6,928 nt of DNA from an uncultured Burkholderiales bacterium (lineage in GTDB: Bacteria; Pseudomonadota; Gammaproteobacteria; Burkholderiales; Thiobacillaceae), in the NCBI GenBank assembly GCA_937925755.1, contig CALAMX010000112.1:1-6928 (forward strand), in the 5' to 3' direction. The notes under the pieces are model-generated. The model was not told the origin of the DNA. It ran no database searches and saw only the letters and a list, made by a program, of their open reading frames with translations. Positions 5,931 through 6,928 of this stretch are shown here, one piece after another (positions within the stretch are counted from its first letter, which is position 1; each line of letters opens with the position of its first letter). Position numbers and translations under genes: made by a program.

Positions 5931-6017
5931 GATGTCGGGTTGAAGAAGAACGCCCTGTGCTTTACCCTTCTAACCATGGTGCACAATCTGCGCCGCAGGT
6001 CGGTGCTGGCCGCATGA
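5931..6017 (+). pseudogene. Probable C-terminal fragment of an IS5-family transposase
   Basis: The plus frame ending at TGA 6015-6017 reads GLKKNALCFTLLTMVHNL followed by RRRSVLAA. This resembles the common IS5-family ending in which RGLxKN is followed by a hydrophobic FTLFALxNL-type helix and a basic RRR stretch before the stop. About three residues seem to be missing between NL and RRR. No DDE core or upstream transposase sequence is visible, so at most the tail survives. An IS-end-like sequence at 6184-6200 lies downstream in the expected direction, 166 bases after the stop, which is rather far. A perfect GGCCGC-ATGA-GCGGCC hairpin spans the stop codon (6008-6023). The fragment is short, so chance resemblance remains possible. 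Confidence 0.4.
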
Positions 6018-6183
6018 GCGGCCCAGATGGACGCCTTCCGTCGGCTCCGGCGCAATGCTGGGGAAAAGGCGGCGAAAGTGCCTGGTCGGTATCACCGATT
6101 CGGCCTGGTTGGGTCGTATAGACCCTGCGTTCCATCCTTCAATCCCGCTTCGGCTCGACCCCGTTCCGTCTCCGCTACTCAAC

Positions 6184-6200
6184 GGTTATGCAGAGGTCTC
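6184..6200 (+). repeat. IS-end-like sequence directly upstream of the peroxidase gene
   Basis: GGTTATGCAGAGGTCTC is the same as the reverse complement of 331-348 except for one missing base. It resembles IS5-type termini (GAGACCTxTGCAxAACC when read inward). With the transposase-like fragment at 5931-6017 to its left, it fits the right end of a decayed element. It ends three bases before the peroxidase ATG. Confidence 0.45.
6192..6196 (+). promoter_or_regulatory. Ribosome binding site of the peroxidase gene
   Basis: AGAGG (followed by T) lies seven bases before the ATG at 6204 and is the best Shine-Dalgarno match near the start. It supports this ATG over the in-frame TTG one codon earlier. 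It falls inside the IS-end-like repeat at 6184-6200. Confidence 0.6.
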
Positions 6201-6203
6201 TTG

Positions 6204-6928
6204 ATGGGATTCTTCCTCCATCGTCTGAACATCGCGCTCGGCGCGCTGGCGCTGGCAGCGATGGCAGTGATGCCGGGCTGCGAGAAAAGCCCGTCCACAC
6301 CATCCCCTTCTGCCGAAACGCCTCCGGCCATCGAAGCCAGTCGGGCCGGCGTCCTGGGCCCCCTGCTGCCACTGCCGCCGGTGGCGGAAATCGATGCCGC
6401 CCAGGTCGCGCTCGGCAAGAGACTCTTCTTCGATAAGCGCCTGTCCCACGACGACAGCATTTCCTGCGCCAGTTGTCACCCGCCCGGACGGGGTTGGGTC
6501 GATGGGCTGCCCGTGGCCATCGGCATCGGCGGACAGAAAGGGCCGATCAACACGCCGACGGTGCTCAACGCCGCACTCAATTTCGCCCAGTTCTGGGATG
6601 GGCGCGCCGCCACTTTGGCAGAGCAAGCCGCCGGACCGGTGCATAACCCGATCGAAATGGGGTCGAATTGGCCGGAAGTGATTGCCAAGCTCGAAGCGGA
6701 TGCCGAGTATCCAAGGCTTTTCGCCGCTGCCTATCCAGGCAGGGGGATCACCGCTGAAACCATCTCCGCGGCGATCGCCGCCTATGAGCGCACCCTGCTC
6801 ACCCCCAGCCGTTTCGATGCCTGGCTGCAAGGGGATGCAACGGCGCTCAGCGAACGGGAGCAGCGCGGCTACCGCCTGTTTCTCGACGTTGGCTGTGCGA
6901 GCTGTCATCAAGGCGCCAACATCGGCGG
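6204..6928 (+). CDS. Di-heme cytochrome c peroxidase (CcpA/MauG family), 3' end beyond the window
   Basis: The frame is open from the ATG at 6204 to the window edge: 241 complete codons of a family usually 320-350 long. Residues 7-25 form a signal peptide, and VMPGC (22-26) is a possible lipobox; a low-complexity linker rich in Pro and Ser follows. Heme sites are CASCH at 88-92 and CASCH at 231-235. FWDGR (130-134), the Q141 region and IEMG (150-153) match the conserved active-site blocks. These enzymes reduce hydrogen peroxide to water in the periplasm using electrons from small cytochromes or azurin-type donors. Counted against recalled Pseudomonas CcpA numbering (H55, H71, W94, Q104, E114), the spacing fits H92, W131, Q141 and E151 without gaps, but H71 is replaced by I108. 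The region with the second heme's distal methionine is not in the window. Confidence 0.93.
   Translation, partial: MGFFLHRLNIALGALALAAMAVMPGCEKSPSTPSPSAETPPAIEASRAGVLGPLLPLPPVAEIDAAQVALGKRLFFDKRLSHDDSISCASCHPPGRGWVDGLPVAIGIGGQKGPINTPTVLNAALNFAQFWDGRAATLAEQAAGPVHNPIEMGSNWPEVIAKLEADAEYPRLFAAAYPGRGITAETISAAIAAYERTLLTPSRFDAWLQGDATALSEREQRGYRLFLDVGCASCHQGANIG

Noticed and set aside
5804..6121. A 105-codon forward frame in the spacer before the peroxidase gene
   Set aside because: Its composition is unlike a real protein, it has no ribosome binding site, and the transposase-like tail lies in a different frame of the same DNA.
6117..6122. TATAGA as a -10 box for the peroxidase gene
   Set aside because: No -35-like hexamer occurs at 16-18 bases upstream, and the match is only four of six.
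6186..6911. A 241-codon minus-strand frame opposite the peroxidase
   Set aside because: It is the antisense shadow of the forward di-heme peroxidase, which carries two CxxCH motifs and conserved active-site blocks.

Overview
The window is GC-rich bacterial DNA with proteobacterial gene families throughout: RmuC, an EamA-type transporter, a GGDEF-EAL protein and a di-heme cytochrome c peroxidase. The imperfect GTAG-type REP palindromes and the family mix suggest a gammaproteobacterium, less likely a betaproteobacterium. This is an inference from style; no marker gene fixes the taxon.

Layout. (1) Positions 1-961 hold no intact gene. They contain the decayed 5' end of an IS5-type transposase on the minus strand (1-197), its probable terminal repeat (249-269), and a dense repeat block. 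The block has three 89-bp composite units, each a GTAG-REP palindrome facing an inverted copy across exactly 43 bases, followed by two further full copies and a fragment. It lies between the arms of a 50-bp imperfect inverted repeat (267-316 and 838-887). (2) Positions 962-3586 are a compact forward operon: rmuC, a ten-helix EamA/DMT transporter, and a SpoIIAA-like STAS protein whose start codon overlaps the transporter stop. (3) A 133-bp convergent spacer. (4) Complement 3720-5648 encodes a membrane-bound c-di-GMP enzyme with a periplasmic sensor, GGDEF and EAL. (5) Positions 5649-6203 are intergenic: a candidate promoter for the GGDEF-EAL gene, a probable fragment of a transposase C-terminus, and an IS-end-like sequence. 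(6) From 6204 to the window end runs a di-heme cytochrome c peroxidase, cut off by the window edge after its second CxxCH.

How it fits together. The intact genes look like ordinary chromosomal functions: genome maintenance (RmuC), metabolite transport, c-di-GMP signalling and periplasmic peroxide removal. The unusual material is in the two gene-free stretches. A short sequence related to IS5-type ends occurs four times (249-269, 331-349, 909-926, 6184-6200). Two copies sit directly upstream of rmuC and the peroxidase gene, and the peroxidase ribosome binding site appears to lie inside one of them. The peroxidase also has isoleucine where the regulatory distal histidine of Pseudomonas CcpA would be. 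I found no CRISPR, tRNA, rRNA or recognisable new defence system. The best candidates for something undescribed are the REP composite with its flanking inverted repeat and the IS-end sequences in front of genes.
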